NCBI GenBank assembly: GCA_025603075.1
Contig: MU626291.1
Coordinates: 1 to 64,000 of the forward strand
DNA from: Neoconidiobolus thromboides FSU 785
Taxonomy: Eukaryota > Entomophthoromycota > Entomophthoromycetes > Entomophthorales > Neoconidiobolaceae
Reading direction: 5' to 3'
DNA length: 64,000 nt
Part shown: one piece after another, positions 1-9,360 of the stretch
How positions within the stretch are numbered: position 1 is the stretch's first letter
How the letters are laid out: each line of letters opens with the position of its first letter
The notes under the pieces: model-generated
Told to the model about the DNA's origin: nothing
The model's database searches: none
Seen by the model: only the letters and a program-made list of their open reading frames with translations
Position numbers and translations under genes: made by a program

Positions 1-638
1 GGAATAGTAACAGTTCCAGAGCAGCTTTTACCACCAGTACAGTATCCTGGAGTGGACATAGATGGAGTTTCTACTTGAGTAGTGGACTGAGTTCTAGTGA
101 TAGTAGAATAGCTTCCAGTGGGGTATTTACCACCATTGTGACCAGGCTTTGTTGGATATTTGCCACCATTACGTCCTGGATTGGTTGGATATTTGCCACC
201 ATTACGTCCTGGATTGGTTGGATATTTGCCACCATTACGTCCTGGATTGGTTGGATATTTGCCACCATTATGGCCGGGATAAGTAGGATACTTGTTACCA
301 TTGTGATCAGGATTAGTGGGGTATTTGCCACCATTATGTCCTGGGTTTGTTGGGTACCTTCCACCATTATGCCCTGGATAAGTAGGATACTTATTACCAT
401 TATTTCCTGGATAAGTAGGGTACTTGTTTCCTGGGTTAGTAGGATATTTATTACCATTGCTACCTGGATAAGTAGGATACTTATTACCGTTATTGCTAGG
501 ATAGTTATTATAATTACCGCCAGGATAAGAAGGATTTCTACCATAAGTATATTCTGGACGATAATAAGTAGCAGTAGTACTTTGTGGTAAAGCACCAATT
601 GCAACAAGAGCTAAAACAGAGTTTAAATCGAATTTCAT
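1..638 (-). CDS. Secreted Gly/Pro/Tyr/Asn-repeat protein, 3' end outside window
   Basis: The ATG at 636-638 opens a reading frame that stays open to the window edge (212 codons), so the stop is missing here. The protein begins MKFDLNSVLALVAIGALPQS, a signal peptide, followed by about 150 residues of short repeats of the type NGGKYPTNPGR or NGNKYPTYPG. Three units encoded at 171-269 are identical 33-bp repeats. After the repeats comes a Thr/Ser stretch and a segment with two cysteines (GYCTGGKSC). The composition suggests an extracellular or cell-wall structural protein. I do not recognise a family. A TATATAAAAA-like sequence lies about 100 bp upstream. Two long frames on overlapping strands are produced by the repeats and are not genes. 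The strand choice rests on the signal peptide and cysteine-bearing end. Confidence 0.75.
   Translation of the reverse strand, partial: MKFDLNSVLALVAIGALPQSTTATYYRPEYTYGRNPSYPGGNYNNYPSNNGNKYPTYPGSNGNKYPTNPGNKYPTYPGNNGNKYPTYPGHNGGRYPTNPGHNGGKYPTNPDHNGNKYPTYPGHNGGKYPTNPGRNGGKYPTNPGRNGGKYPTNPGRNGGKYPTKPGHNGGKYPTGSYSTITRTQSTTQVETPSMSTPGYCTGGKSCSGTVTI
171..269. repeat. Three identical 33-bp coding repeats
   Basis: Three perfect head-to-tail copies (171-203, 204-236, 237-269), each coding for one 11-residue NGGKYPTNPGR unit of the gene on the minus strand. Perfect identity at the DNA level indicates recent unit duplication; diverged units flank them. Confidence 0.9.
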
Positions 639-1842
639 AGTTTATTTGGTTGGAAGCACAGCTTAAAAAGTAAATTAATCAAGCAGTTAATTGATTGTAG
701 TTTTTAGGATATTGTTTGTTTGGTGGAATTACTTCTTTTTTATATACTTTGAAAGTCAATCACGAATTAAAATTTGGGTAACTCTTATCATTGTTTATTA
801 AATTAACTGGTAACATCATTGTTTTTTGTTACCACGGTTAACATAATTTAAAGTTTAATAGGGATATGCTAATATATTTAAAAAATTATAAATAGATCTT
901 ACTCTGTTTTCAATGGGGTTATTCCTTGATTTAGTCGCAATACTTTTAACATTAATGCTGTTAACTATTCTTCATTATTCTTACTGCTATTATTAATATT
1001 TAATTTGTTATTTATTAATTATTAATTATTATTTAATTTTACTATTAATGATTACTTTTACTATGAACTTTAAAAGCTAGCTTTAGCTCATATTCTAATA
1101 AAGAAAATATCTTTTAGAATTACAACTTAAACAAATAATCTTTTATCTATAAATTATAACAAATACAAAATACAGTTTTATATCATAATATAATACATTT
1201 TGTATTATACCTAAATTTATTTCACATTCCTAAACCTAAGAATTAGGCATATACAATTAATCAAGGTGGGGATCTAATAATTATTCGATTAAAAGATGAG
1301 TTAATAATTTCTATCTTTAGTAATTAAAATGAAAACTTGGTATATTGATAAAATTTTGAATTTTTCTAAAAATAAAAATTTTCAAGGGATAGTTATTCAG
1401 TTATAAGGGTCAGTGCTTTTAGTTAGTAGATGAAATCAGTCTTAATAGTTTAACGCTGCTCTTAATTTTACTTTATTGATATAATAGAATCTATTTAATA
1501 TATGTTAGGCCATTTATAAAATAACCATATAGTTACAGACAAGTAAAATATCTTAAAAGTAAATAATTGCAACGCTGTAAAATTTTTACATCAAAATAAT
1601 TTTGTATTTAGAGATAAAAAATATCTACTATTGCAACTAATGATTTGCTTGATTTTTATGTGCATGAGTCTGTAAAGTTATTTCATGAGTAACCTAATTA
1701 TCCGATTATAATTGTAGATTTATAAATAGCTCTTTTTTATTTATATGTAATTTTAATGTGTATTGTAAATCTACTATGACTTTAAATACTAATATCATTT
1801 GCAGAATAAATAACTACTTTCTGCAACAGTAATAAAACAATG

Positions 1843-1946
1843 AAATGGAGGTGTATTTTTGTTTGAGAATTTACTAACAATCTTTCTGCTTAAACAGTGC
1901 TTAAAAAATGGCAAAAGTGATGAAATCAAAAAAAACATCTTCAAAT
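1843..1946 (+). mobile_element. Hairpin MITE, copy 1
   Basis: Degenerate member of the 105-bp MITE family: left end ATGGAGGTGTATTTTTG, internal TTAAACAGTGCTTAAAAAATGG core and right end AAAAAAAACATCTTCAAAT. Orientation is called plus when the GTATTTTTGTGTTTAAG side comes first. Confidence 0.75.
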
Positions 1947-2679
1947 ACTCTTTTTATTTCATTATTCTTTCTATATTTAAGCAACCTAAAATTTTAAAAG
2001 TTTTAATCAATTTTAAATAAAGATTCCCAATAATCTCAGTACTTATGCTTAATTACAATCTTAATATTGAACTAAAATCGGAGAAATGTTGAACCTTGGG
2101 TTTAAACTACTCATCTACAGGCATATCAAGTTAGCATTTAAATTATAACACCAGCGACTATGAAGAATCGAATGTGAAAGCATTTAAAATAATATATTAT
2201 TATACTAACCATAGCTACTTCAAACAAACAAAAACATCCCAAGTTACAAAAATTTATTATGATAAAACTTTAACATTTATAAGTAAAAATAAAATATGGT
2301 AAAATACACAACATATCAAAGTCTAGACTATGGGCTCTATGAGAAAATATATAATAAAAATTTATTTAAATTAGGTTGTAATTCTTTACTGACAATAGCT
2401 TCAATATGACTAGAAAAATAAATAACTTTAAAACAAGCATAAAGGAAGGGTAGATAAAAATATTGTAATAGTAAGGCTTTTTTAGCTCGAAATGAGAATT
2501 AAAAACAAGTTTATTTGTCTTATTGCCCATATTATGAAGTGTATTATAAAGCTGTTGTAAGCCTTAAAGTTAATTAAGCATTGTATCATTGTTACTGTAC
2601 TGATTAATATAGTAATATTATAAAATTTAATTGTAAAATGTTATTTGTTTTATAGTATATGATAGATATTAAATACTAA

Positions 2680-2716
2680 ATATTGTATATTGTATATCTT
2701 ATACAATATACAATAT
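2680..2716. repeat. Perfect 17-bp inverted repeat
   Basis: ATATTGTATATTGTATA and its exact reverse complement are separated by 3 bases. The sequence is wholly A/T plus a few G/C. It lies about 450 bp upstream of the secreted-protein gene at 3162. Function unknown; it could be a simple AT-rich palindrome. Confidence 0.7.
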
Positions 2717-3085
2717 AGATCACAAAGTGATGCTAATTAGTGACTGTTTAAAAATATAATTGTTATTGTAATAAACAATACACCAAGTTATCTTCTAAAT
2801 CTTGGAACAATACTTATTTTAGTCAAATTAATGGCTTAATTTGTTATAATAAACACTCTTTTTAGAACATATTTTTAAAAAACATGTATAATAACAGAGA
2901 AGAGGCTTTATTAAACTGATACAGAAAAAAGAGAAAGCTAATAAGTACTGAAAGATAAAAAAAAATTTAGCATTAATATTGGTAAGAAACAAATGAAGTT
3001 ATATAACTGAAAGTCATAAATATTGTTTATTAGAAAATGCTGCTATCTTGTATTTTGATATGTTGGTACTCAATTTAAAAAACAG

Positions 3086-3109
3086 TATAAATACACATGG
3101 ATATCGAAG
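3086..3109 (+). promoter_or_regulatory. TATA box block of Ser/Thr-rich family
   Basis: TATAAATACACATGGATATC followed by GAAGC, 76 bp before the ATG at 3162. The same arrangement (TATAAATAC, then a GTA/ATG-GTAT-GAAG segment) precedes the paralogues at 6688 and 20741 and the pseudogene at 18377, so it is probably the core promoter. Confidence 0.75.
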
Positions 3110-3161
3110 CTATCAATTATAAAGTCGTCAATTATTTATTCATATTTATTTGTATTAAAAA

Positions 3162-4547
3162 ATGAAATATTACACTCCATTAGTAGTCTTATTAAATGTT
3201 ATTATTGCTCAATCATTGAATGATGGAGCAGTAGGTAACAAAATGGGAGCTATAAGCCAAGCTGATGCCTTACCAAACAGTAAAGCTACTCAAAAGTTAT
3301 CAACTGATCAAGTTGTCCAAGCTTCACCAACTGATCAAGTCACTCAAACTTTACCAAGTGATACTATGGCTCAAATTAACACTTTAACTCCTACTGCTAC
3401 TCCTACTCAAACTAGTACTCCAACACTTACTCCTACTCAAAATAGCAGCATAGTACCTACTCCCACTCAAAGTAATAGTACAGCACCTATCTCGCCAATG
3501 CCCAATGAATTTGTCTCAAGAATTCAAAATGATACTGCAGCTCCTTATGTTTGTTTGCCATTAAATTCAACCAACAGTTACTGGGCCATAGATTTATTAC
3601 CTAAACCAGCACAAGAGGCTATCTCCTCTTTAATCAGCGCTGGTATTTTACAACCCTCCTATTCCCATACTTCTACTACTGCAGGTTCAACTACTACTCC
3701 AAGAGTAACTAGTACTCCAGGAGCTTCAACCACTTCAAGCGTAAGCACTAATCCAGGTGAATCTACTAATCCAGGTGCTTCTACTACAGGTGGATCTACT
3801 ACTACAAGTGCTTCTAGCACAAGCGGATCTACTAATCCAGGCGTAAGCACTACCCCAGGTGTTTCAACTACTCCAGACGAATCTACCAATTCAGGAGCTT
3901 CTACCACTCCACGTGAATCTACTACCTCAGGTGAATCTACCACAGGTGAATCTACCACAGGTGAATCTACTACCCCAGGAGCTTCAACTACTCCAGGAGC
4001 TTCAAGTACAGGTGGATCTATTACTCCAGGCGAATCTACTACTTCAGGCGTAAGCACTACCCCAGGTGCTTCTACCACAGGAGCTTCAACTACCCCAGAT
4101 GTAATCACTACCCCAGGTGCTTCAACTACTCCAGGAGCTTCAAGTACAGGTGGATCTATTACTTCAGACGAATCTACTACTTCAGGCGTAAGCACTACTC
4201 CAGGTGCTTCTACCCCAGGTGCTTCAACTACTCCAGGTGCTTCAACTACTCCAGGTGCTTCAACTACCCCAGGTGCTTCAACTACTCCAGGTGCTTCAAC
4301 TACCCCAGGTGCTTCAACTACTCCAGGTGCTTCTACTCCAGGTGAGTCTACTAATTCAGGAGTAAGCACTACTTCAGGCGCTTCTACTCCAAGCGGATCT
4401 ACTACTTCAGGTATAACTACTATTACTGATGGTACAACCACTACAGGTGCCTTAACTACTTCAAGCACCTCTACCAAACCATCCTACTATGGTTATAGCC
4501 GCCGTCCAAGACCAAGTTGGGTTCCTTGGTGGATGGACTCTAACTAA
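3162..4547 (+). CDS. Secreted Ser/Thr-rich single-cysteine protein (family member 1)
   Basis: Single-exon gene for 461 residues. Residues 1-18 (MKYYTPLVVLLNVIIAQS) are a signal peptide. A Gln/Ser/Thr linker follows to about 125, then a conserved block at 129-166 (YVCLPLN, NSYWA, LLPKPAQEAISSLI, AGIL) that holds the only cysteine, C131. Residues 170-440 are a mucin-like array of STTPGAS, STTSGES and related units, likely heavily O-glycosylated. The tail is aromatic, Pro- and Arg-rich (YYGYSRRPRPSWVPWW). There is no C-terminal hydrophobic stretch, so no GPI signal is visible. Paralogues at 6688-7725 and 19233-20741 share the signal peptide, central block and tail type. I know no named family with this block. 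An extracellular or wall-associated role is inference. The reverse-strand frame across the repeats is a shadow. Confidence 0.9.
   Translation: MKYYTPLVVLLNVIIAQSLNDGAVGNKMGAISQADALPNSKATQKLSTDQVVQASPTDQVTQTLPSDTMAQINTLTPTATPTQTSTPTLTPTQNSSIVPTPTQSNSTAPISPMPNEFVSRIQNDTAAPYVCLPLNSTNSYWAIDLLPKPAQEAISSLISAGILQPSYSHTSTTAGSTTTPRVTSTPGASTTSSVSTNPGESTNPGASTTGGSTTTSASSTSGSTNPGVSTTPGVSTTPDESTNSGASTTPRESTTSGESTTGESTTGESTTPGASTTPGASSTGGSITPGESTTSGVSTTPGASTTGASTTPDVITTPGASTTPGASSTGGSITSDESTTSGVSTTPGASTPGASTTPGASTTPGASTTPGASTTPGASTTPGASTTPGASTPGESTNSGVSTTSGASTPSGSTTSGITTITDGTTTTGALTTSSTSTKPSYYGYSRRPRPSWVPWWMDSN
4218..4340. repeat. 18-bp tandem coding repeat
   Basis: Six near-perfect copies of an 18-bp unit (GGTGCTTCAACTACTCCA; only an ACT/ACC third-base variant) plus a shortened seventh, coding for GASTTP repeats. 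This is the most homogeneous part of the Ser/Thr array and probably varies in length between strains. Confidence 0.85.
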
Positions 4548-4795
4548 AACTTTTAGTTAAGGTAACAGTATGATAAATTTAATAAAGTATATTTTTATTT
4601 CTATTTTTATTTTTTTGTTAAGCTTTTTTAGATATATTTGTAGTAGTAAAATGTATAGTTTAAACAGGACATGATAGCTATTGAATTTAGTTATTATAAT
4701 AATACTAATAGCGTCTTTTAATAAAATTGTTTTAAACATTACAAAGATAAATGTTACGATTTTATGAATTAACTTTGTTTTCGTTTGTTAAAATA

Positions 4796-4894
4796 ATATG
4801 GGGATGTATTTGTTTAGGTACTTTATTGATAGTTTTTCCACTCAAATGACCCTTAAAAAATGAAGTGATGAAACTAAAAAAAACATCCTCATAT
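4796..4894 (+). mobile_element. Hairpin MITE, copy 2
   Basis: Starts ATATGGGGATGTATTTGTTTAG and ends AAACATCCTCATAT. Slightly short (99 bp) because the middle has lost bases around the usual AGCGCT centre. Confidence 0.85.
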
Positions 4895-4918
4895 TATCTT
4901 TTTAAAAATTGTGAAATT

Positions 4919-5025
4919 ATATGGGGATGTATTTTCGTGTTTAAGAATTTTACTAAAAAATTTTCTGCCTAAATAGCGCTTAAAAAATGGAAAAAATAAT
5001 GAAGTCAAAAAAAACACTCTCATAT
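4919..5025 (+). mobile_element. Hairpin MITE, copy 3
   Basis: Full-length copy, ATATGGGGATGTATTTTCGTG to AAAAACACTCTCATAT, with an intact AGCGCT centre. Only 24 bp from copy 2, in the same orientation. Confidence 0.9.
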
Positions 5026-5223
5026 TTCTCTTCTACTTTTCAAAAATTATCACCACTTCACAAGTATCTATTCTTGTTAGCACATTGGGTATCAAACAAA
5101 CCATTTTATTTATTATAGTTATTATAGCTGTTATCTAAATATTATTACTTTTAGATAGGATAATAGACGATTGCTATCCAATATTAAAAATCAAAATTAT
5201 TAAATCTAATAAGTAAACTATAT

Positions 5224-5322
5224 ATTACTATTTTTTTAATTTCATCACTTTTTTCGTTCCTTAAGTGCTATTTAGATGGAAAAATTGTTGGCAAATTCCT
5301 TAAAAATATATATTCCCGTATA
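5224..5322 (-). mobile_element. Hairpin MITE, copy 4 (decayed)
   Basis: Recognised by TTTCATCACTTTTTTCG, AAGTGCTATTTAGATGGAAA and the right end TTCCCGTATA; the end at 5224 has lost its GGGG. Confidence 0.65.
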
Positions 5323-5573
5323 ATGATATAATGATATTATTGTTATACATTAATCTTTGATTCTTTAGCATATTTGGGCTTTGATAAATAAACTTCAATT
5401 TTTTGATTAAAAATTAATAGTAAAAGTATAAGGTTGTGACATTTATAAATTTTCAGTAAAAAAACACCAGTTGTCTTTGGGAAAAAATTATCTACGGTTA
5501 CAATCAGTACCTCTTCTATTTTTATTAATCAAAAAACTAGAATTATTAGTGAAATACTAATATTTTAATAAGC

Positions 5574-5676
5574 ATATGTGGATGCACTCCTGTGTCTAAG
5601 AATTTTACTGATAATTTTTCTACTCAAATAACGCTTAAAAGATGGAAAAAGCGATGAAGCCAAAACATTCCCATAT
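5574..5676 (+). mobile_element. Hairpin MITE, copy 5
   Basis: ATATGTGGATGCACTC at the left, AACATTCCCATAT at the right, with the TTAAGAATTTTACT-like and GATGGAAAAAGCGATGAAG blocks between. Confidence 0.85.
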
Positions 5677-6612
5677 AATGTAAGTTTGGTTCATGGTAAA
5701 ATTTTAGAACGCAATTATTTGTAAAGAAAATGTATGAATGCTTTATATTAATTTTTAATTAGTTAAAAAATAACAAGAAGTAATTAAATTTTATTGATTT
5801 ATTAAAGCTTGACTAAAAGTTTTGGTGTCTTAAAGCTAAATTGGATCAAACTCTTATTGTATTTATATATACATAATTATTCTAACCCCAAAATTTTAAT
5901 TATAATCTAAGTATAATAATGTGCTAGAAATATCAGCTATTTCAAACAATTTGTTACAAGAACTAGAAAAATATATCCAACTTATTATTATTTTGTATTT
6001 TTTCATTCGTATTACAGCTGTTAAAGTACAAATGGTAGTGGCTAGTGGTATTCTTTATAACTAATAGATTATATTATAATGATTTTTAGCTTAATACTTA
6101 TACTATTATTCCAAAATGAGCAGTTATTCATTGCACATTTATATTTTGATAACCCTATAATTAAGTTTTTAAAGTTATTAAAAGCCCTAAAATGTTAGGT
6201 TTCATATTTTTGTAATTATTACATTAAACTAATGATATTAACAGTATACCAAATATGGTATATTATTTATTGTATATCACATAACAAACAATGAAATAGG
6301 CCAATTAATTGCTACTTAAAAGCATAATCATTACTATAATAAATAATAAATTAAAATAAATTATTTGAACCTTGGAACAAGACACTTGTTTTTTATTTAA
6401 AAAAATGCCAAGCAAAAGACAGAGGCTTTAGTAAATGAAGCAAAAATAATCGAAGGCTCGAAACTTGCTAATAATATTAGAAAAATGGCAGAAGTTGATA
6501 AGAAACAAAATAAATTGCATTAATTAGAACTAAAAATAACCTTTGCTGGTAAGTTGTAGTTATTTTTGTATTTTATCAATAATGTATATCGATATTAACT
6601 CAAAGCAAACAA

Positions 6613-6636
6613 TATAAATACCCGTAGGTATTGAAG
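6613..6636 (+). promoter_or_regulatory. TATA box block of Ser/Thr-rich family
   Basis: TATAAATACCCGTAGGTATT followed by GAAG, 75 bp before the ATG at 6688; same layout as at 3086. Confidence 0.75.
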
Positions 6637-6687
6637 TCATTATAATTTATAGTTTATAATTTATTTTGTTTATCTGTATTAAAAAAA

Positions 6688-7725
6688 ATGAAATACCACG
6701 CTCCATTACTGGCCTTACTAAATGTTGTTATTGCTCAAGCACTAAGTAATAATGCTGAAAATAGTCAAATTGAAGCTATGAATCAAGGTGATGTCCCAAT
6801 AGATACTGGAATGGATCAAAATTTACAAAACAATGAAATATCCCAAAGCTTACCAAATAACCAAAATGCTCCAATCGCTCAAAGTGCACAAACCAATAAT
6901 CATCCATCTATCACATATAAGCCCAATCCATTTAACTTTAAACCAGGAAAAAAAGAATCAGATTCTTATATCTGTTTACCATTAAATGCACGTAGCAGCT
7001 ACTGGGCATTAAAATTATTGCCTAAACCTGCTCAACAGGCTATCTCTTCTTTGATCAATGCTGGTATTTTACAAGCTACTTATCCTACCGATACTAGTAC
7101 TGTTACTGGTTACTATCCAAATACCACTTCAGATATAATTATTACTACTACTGATACTGGAGTAACATCTACCCCAGATATTTCTACTACTACTGATACT
7201 GGAGTAACTTCTACTCCTGACGTATCCACCATTACCAACACTGGAGATTCTTCAACTCCAGGAATTTCTACTTCCACTGATAATGGAGTAACATCTACCC
7301 CAGATGTTTCCACTACTACTGATAATGGAGCAACTTCTACTCCTGATGTATCCACTATTACCAACACTGGAGATTCTTCAACTCCAGGAATTTCTACTTC
7401 CACTGATAATGGAGTAACATCTACCCCAGATGTTTCAACGACCACTAATACTGGTAATTCTTCTACACCTGGGATTTCTAGTATAACTAACACCGGTGAT
7501 TCTTCCATTCCAGGAATTTCCACCACTGACACTGGAGTAACATCCACACCTGGAATTTCCACTACCACTAACACTGGAGCTTCTTCCACCCCAGGAATAA
7601 CTACGATTACTGATATTACAACAACTTCGGGAGTCACCACTAGTGTCACATACACTGGATATCCAAGACCTTCTGGATATTATGGATTCCCACCAAATTA
7701 TAACTCAAATGTAAGAAACTTTTAG
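6688..7725 (+). CDS. Secreted Ser/Thr-rich single-cysteine protein (family member 2)
   Basis: Single-exon gene for 345 residues. Signal peptide MKYHAPLLALLNVVIAQA, an Asn/Gln-rich linker, then the family block at about 94-128 (YICLPLN, SSYWAL, LLPKPAQQAISSLI, AGIL) with the only cysteine, C96. The repeat stalk (about 135-315) uses a different unit from member 1: TTTDTGVTSTPDVS and relatives, about 14 residues. The tail is again aromatic and Pro-rich (YPRPSGYYGFPPNY). Thus the ends and the cysteine block are conserved while the stalk sequence is replaced. It is in direct orientation 2.1 kb downstream of member 1, with a similar upstream region, consistent with tandem duplication. Confidence 0.9.
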   Translation: MKYHAPLLALLNVVIAQALSNNAENSQIEAMNQGDVPIDTGMDQNLQNNEISQSLPNNQNAPIAQSAQTNNHPSITYKPNPFNFKPGKKESDSYICLPLNARSSYWALKLLPKPAQQAISSLINAGILQATYPTDTSTVTGYYPNTTSDIIITTTDTGVTSTPDISTTTDTGVTSTPDVSTITNTGDSSTPGISTSTDNGVTSTPDVSTTTDNGATSTPDVSTITNTGDSSTPGISTSTDNGVTSTPDVSTTTNTGNSSTPGISSITNTGDSSIPGISTTDTGVTSTPGISTTTNTGASSTPGITTITDITTTSGVTTSVTYTGYPRPSGYYGFPPNYNSNVRNF

Positions 7726-8218
7726 GTAAATCAAGAAACTATTTTTATCAATCAATAAAATTATTATATTTTTATATTTTTATTTTATTTTATTGACAAT
7801 TTTAAGCTTTGAAAATGAGATTTAATTATCTTCATTATCTAATATTGTAAGTTTATAAATTTAATAAGTATTAAAATAAACCACAATGATAATAATATTA
7901 TCTTATTTAAAAAAGTATTATTTTTTTAACAATTGAAAGATAGTAGCTTCAATCGTTATATTAATTTAAATAAAATATACAAACATCTTAGTCAACCAAA
8001 CTAAAGGATTAAACCTTTTATTAAAAATCTTCTAGTAAGATAGGGGTAAAGTCTAATAAATCTTTAATTTTATAAGGGGTAAAATAAAGAAATGAGGTGA
8101 TGTATTTTACTTTTGTTTTCTAGTAGACTAAAAATACTATTTAAAAAAGAAATAAAATATGATTATAATTGTGCTTTATTTCTTATTATTAAAACTATGT
8201 CTTTTTTAAAATTTTATT

Positions 8219-8325
8219 ATATGAGGATATATTTTTGTGTCTAAGAATTTTACTAAAAAATTTTACACCTAAATAGCGCTTAAAGGGTGGAAAAAGTGAT
8301 GAAGTCAAAAAAAACACCTCCATAT
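8219..8325 (+). mobile_element. Hairpin MITE, copy 6
   Basis: ATATGAGGATATATTTTTGTG to AAACACCTCCATAT, full length. Its last TA is also the first TA of copy 7. Confidence 0.9.
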
Positions 8326-8427
8326 GGGGATGTATTTTTGTATTTAAGAATTTTACTGACAATTTTTCCACATAAATAGTGCTTAAAAAATGGAAAAATA
8401 ATGAAACTAAAAAAAACAGCCCCATAT
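8322..8427 (+). mobile_element. Hairpin MITE, copy 7
   Basis: ATATGGGGATGTATTTTTG to AAACAGCCCCATAT, directly abutting copy 6 head to tail with a single shared TA. This is the layout expected if one copy inserted into the TA flanking the other. Apparent reading frames across this pair are artefacts. Confidence 0.9.
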
Positions 8428-9360
8428 ATTACATTTCATCATCTCAGGAGTACACGTTAATGTCATTTAAAGTAAATATAGATCAAGATATTTTCATTAT
8501 GATAGGGATTAAAATTATTATTTAAGCATTGAAGCTACTTGATAAATAAATAATTATTTTTATCAAATAAATGAAAGTAACTATTATGATATTACTATTA
8601 TATTATCACTTAAAAATAGTTAGAAGGGATCATAATAGTAACTAATTAATTAAATGAAGAAAGGATAAAATAAATTATAAAAAATTAATTCATAATAAAA
8701 GTTCATTGTTATAATATTACTTATAAAATGGTTGTTTTAAAATAGTATACAAATAAGGTGAGTTATAGAAATTGTATATTTTCTTTATTATTAAAGTAAT
8801 AGCACAATTTTTTTAAAGTTCTACTATCTTATAATTTATCCCATAAATAAATATAAGGCCACAATAATATTGGGGATAGAAAGTTCTAATTTGAACTAAA
8901 TTCAATATATATAATCTGATAATTAATAATTGGGGCATTATAATTTTATAAAAACCCTTACAATTAAATATCTTCAATCTATCCTTTCCAAGTTTTTTTT
9001 ATCGCATATTATTAGTTTATTATTGTTGTTACTATTGTTTGATATTTATTTTTAGTGGACTAAAAGCATACATAAATTGAATTTTATATTTTTTTAATAG
9101 ACACAAGTGTTAACAGAATAAATATCATGGAGAATTACTAAAAATAGAGATTTCTCTATAATTTTTCTAAACTTCAGATGCGCCATAAAGTCATTTATTC
9201 TCATTAACGGTAAATTTTCTATGTTTTTAACTTAAAATTCTTAAATCATAAGTTCAATTTATCCAATTGATTAAGATTTATTAGCAAACGCAGTAAAAGG
9301 TCACTTTCAATAGAGAATTATAAATCCTTTCTTTTTTTAACCAAATTTTTTTAGTTAACC

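Larger units (their letters stand above)
639..3085. other. Long non-coding interval
   Basis: No convincing gene on either strand in about 2.4 kb. It contains one hairpin MITE (1843-1946), a perfect 17-bp hairpin (2680-2716), and, from about 2730 on, a block resembling the upstream regions of the two related genes starting at 6688 and 20741. Confidence 0.6.
4548..6612. other. Intergenic region rich in MITEs
   Basis: No gene seen. It holds four MITE copies (4796, 4919, 5224, 5574) and a small inverted repeat whose arms (5398-5420 and 5515-5538, TTGATTAAAAATTAATAG type) could pair. From about 6290 it resembles the region upstream of 3162. Confidence 0.6.
7726..9360. other. Intergenic region
   Basis: No gene seen. 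It contains the tandem MITE pair at 8219-8427; the rest is AT-rich without recognisable structure. Confidence 0.6.

Noticed and set aside
71-607. Long open frames on both strands across the repeat protein at the left edge
   Set aside because: Only the frame starting at 638 has a signal peptide and codes for the Gly/Pro/Tyr repeats; the others are by-products of the 33-bp repeat.
3659-4477. 272-codon minus-strand frame (Val/Pro/Glu repeats) opposite the Ser/Thr array
   Set aside because: Mirror frame of a low-complexity repeat, no signal peptide, no promoter; same for 7113-7655, 19336-19638 and 19639-19869.
8195-8425. Frames of 60-80 codons overlapping MITEs (also 27182-27367, 49793-50032, 58279-58464)
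   Set aside because: They fall on the MITE consensus and recur only where it does; stops differ between copies, so they are not conserved genes.
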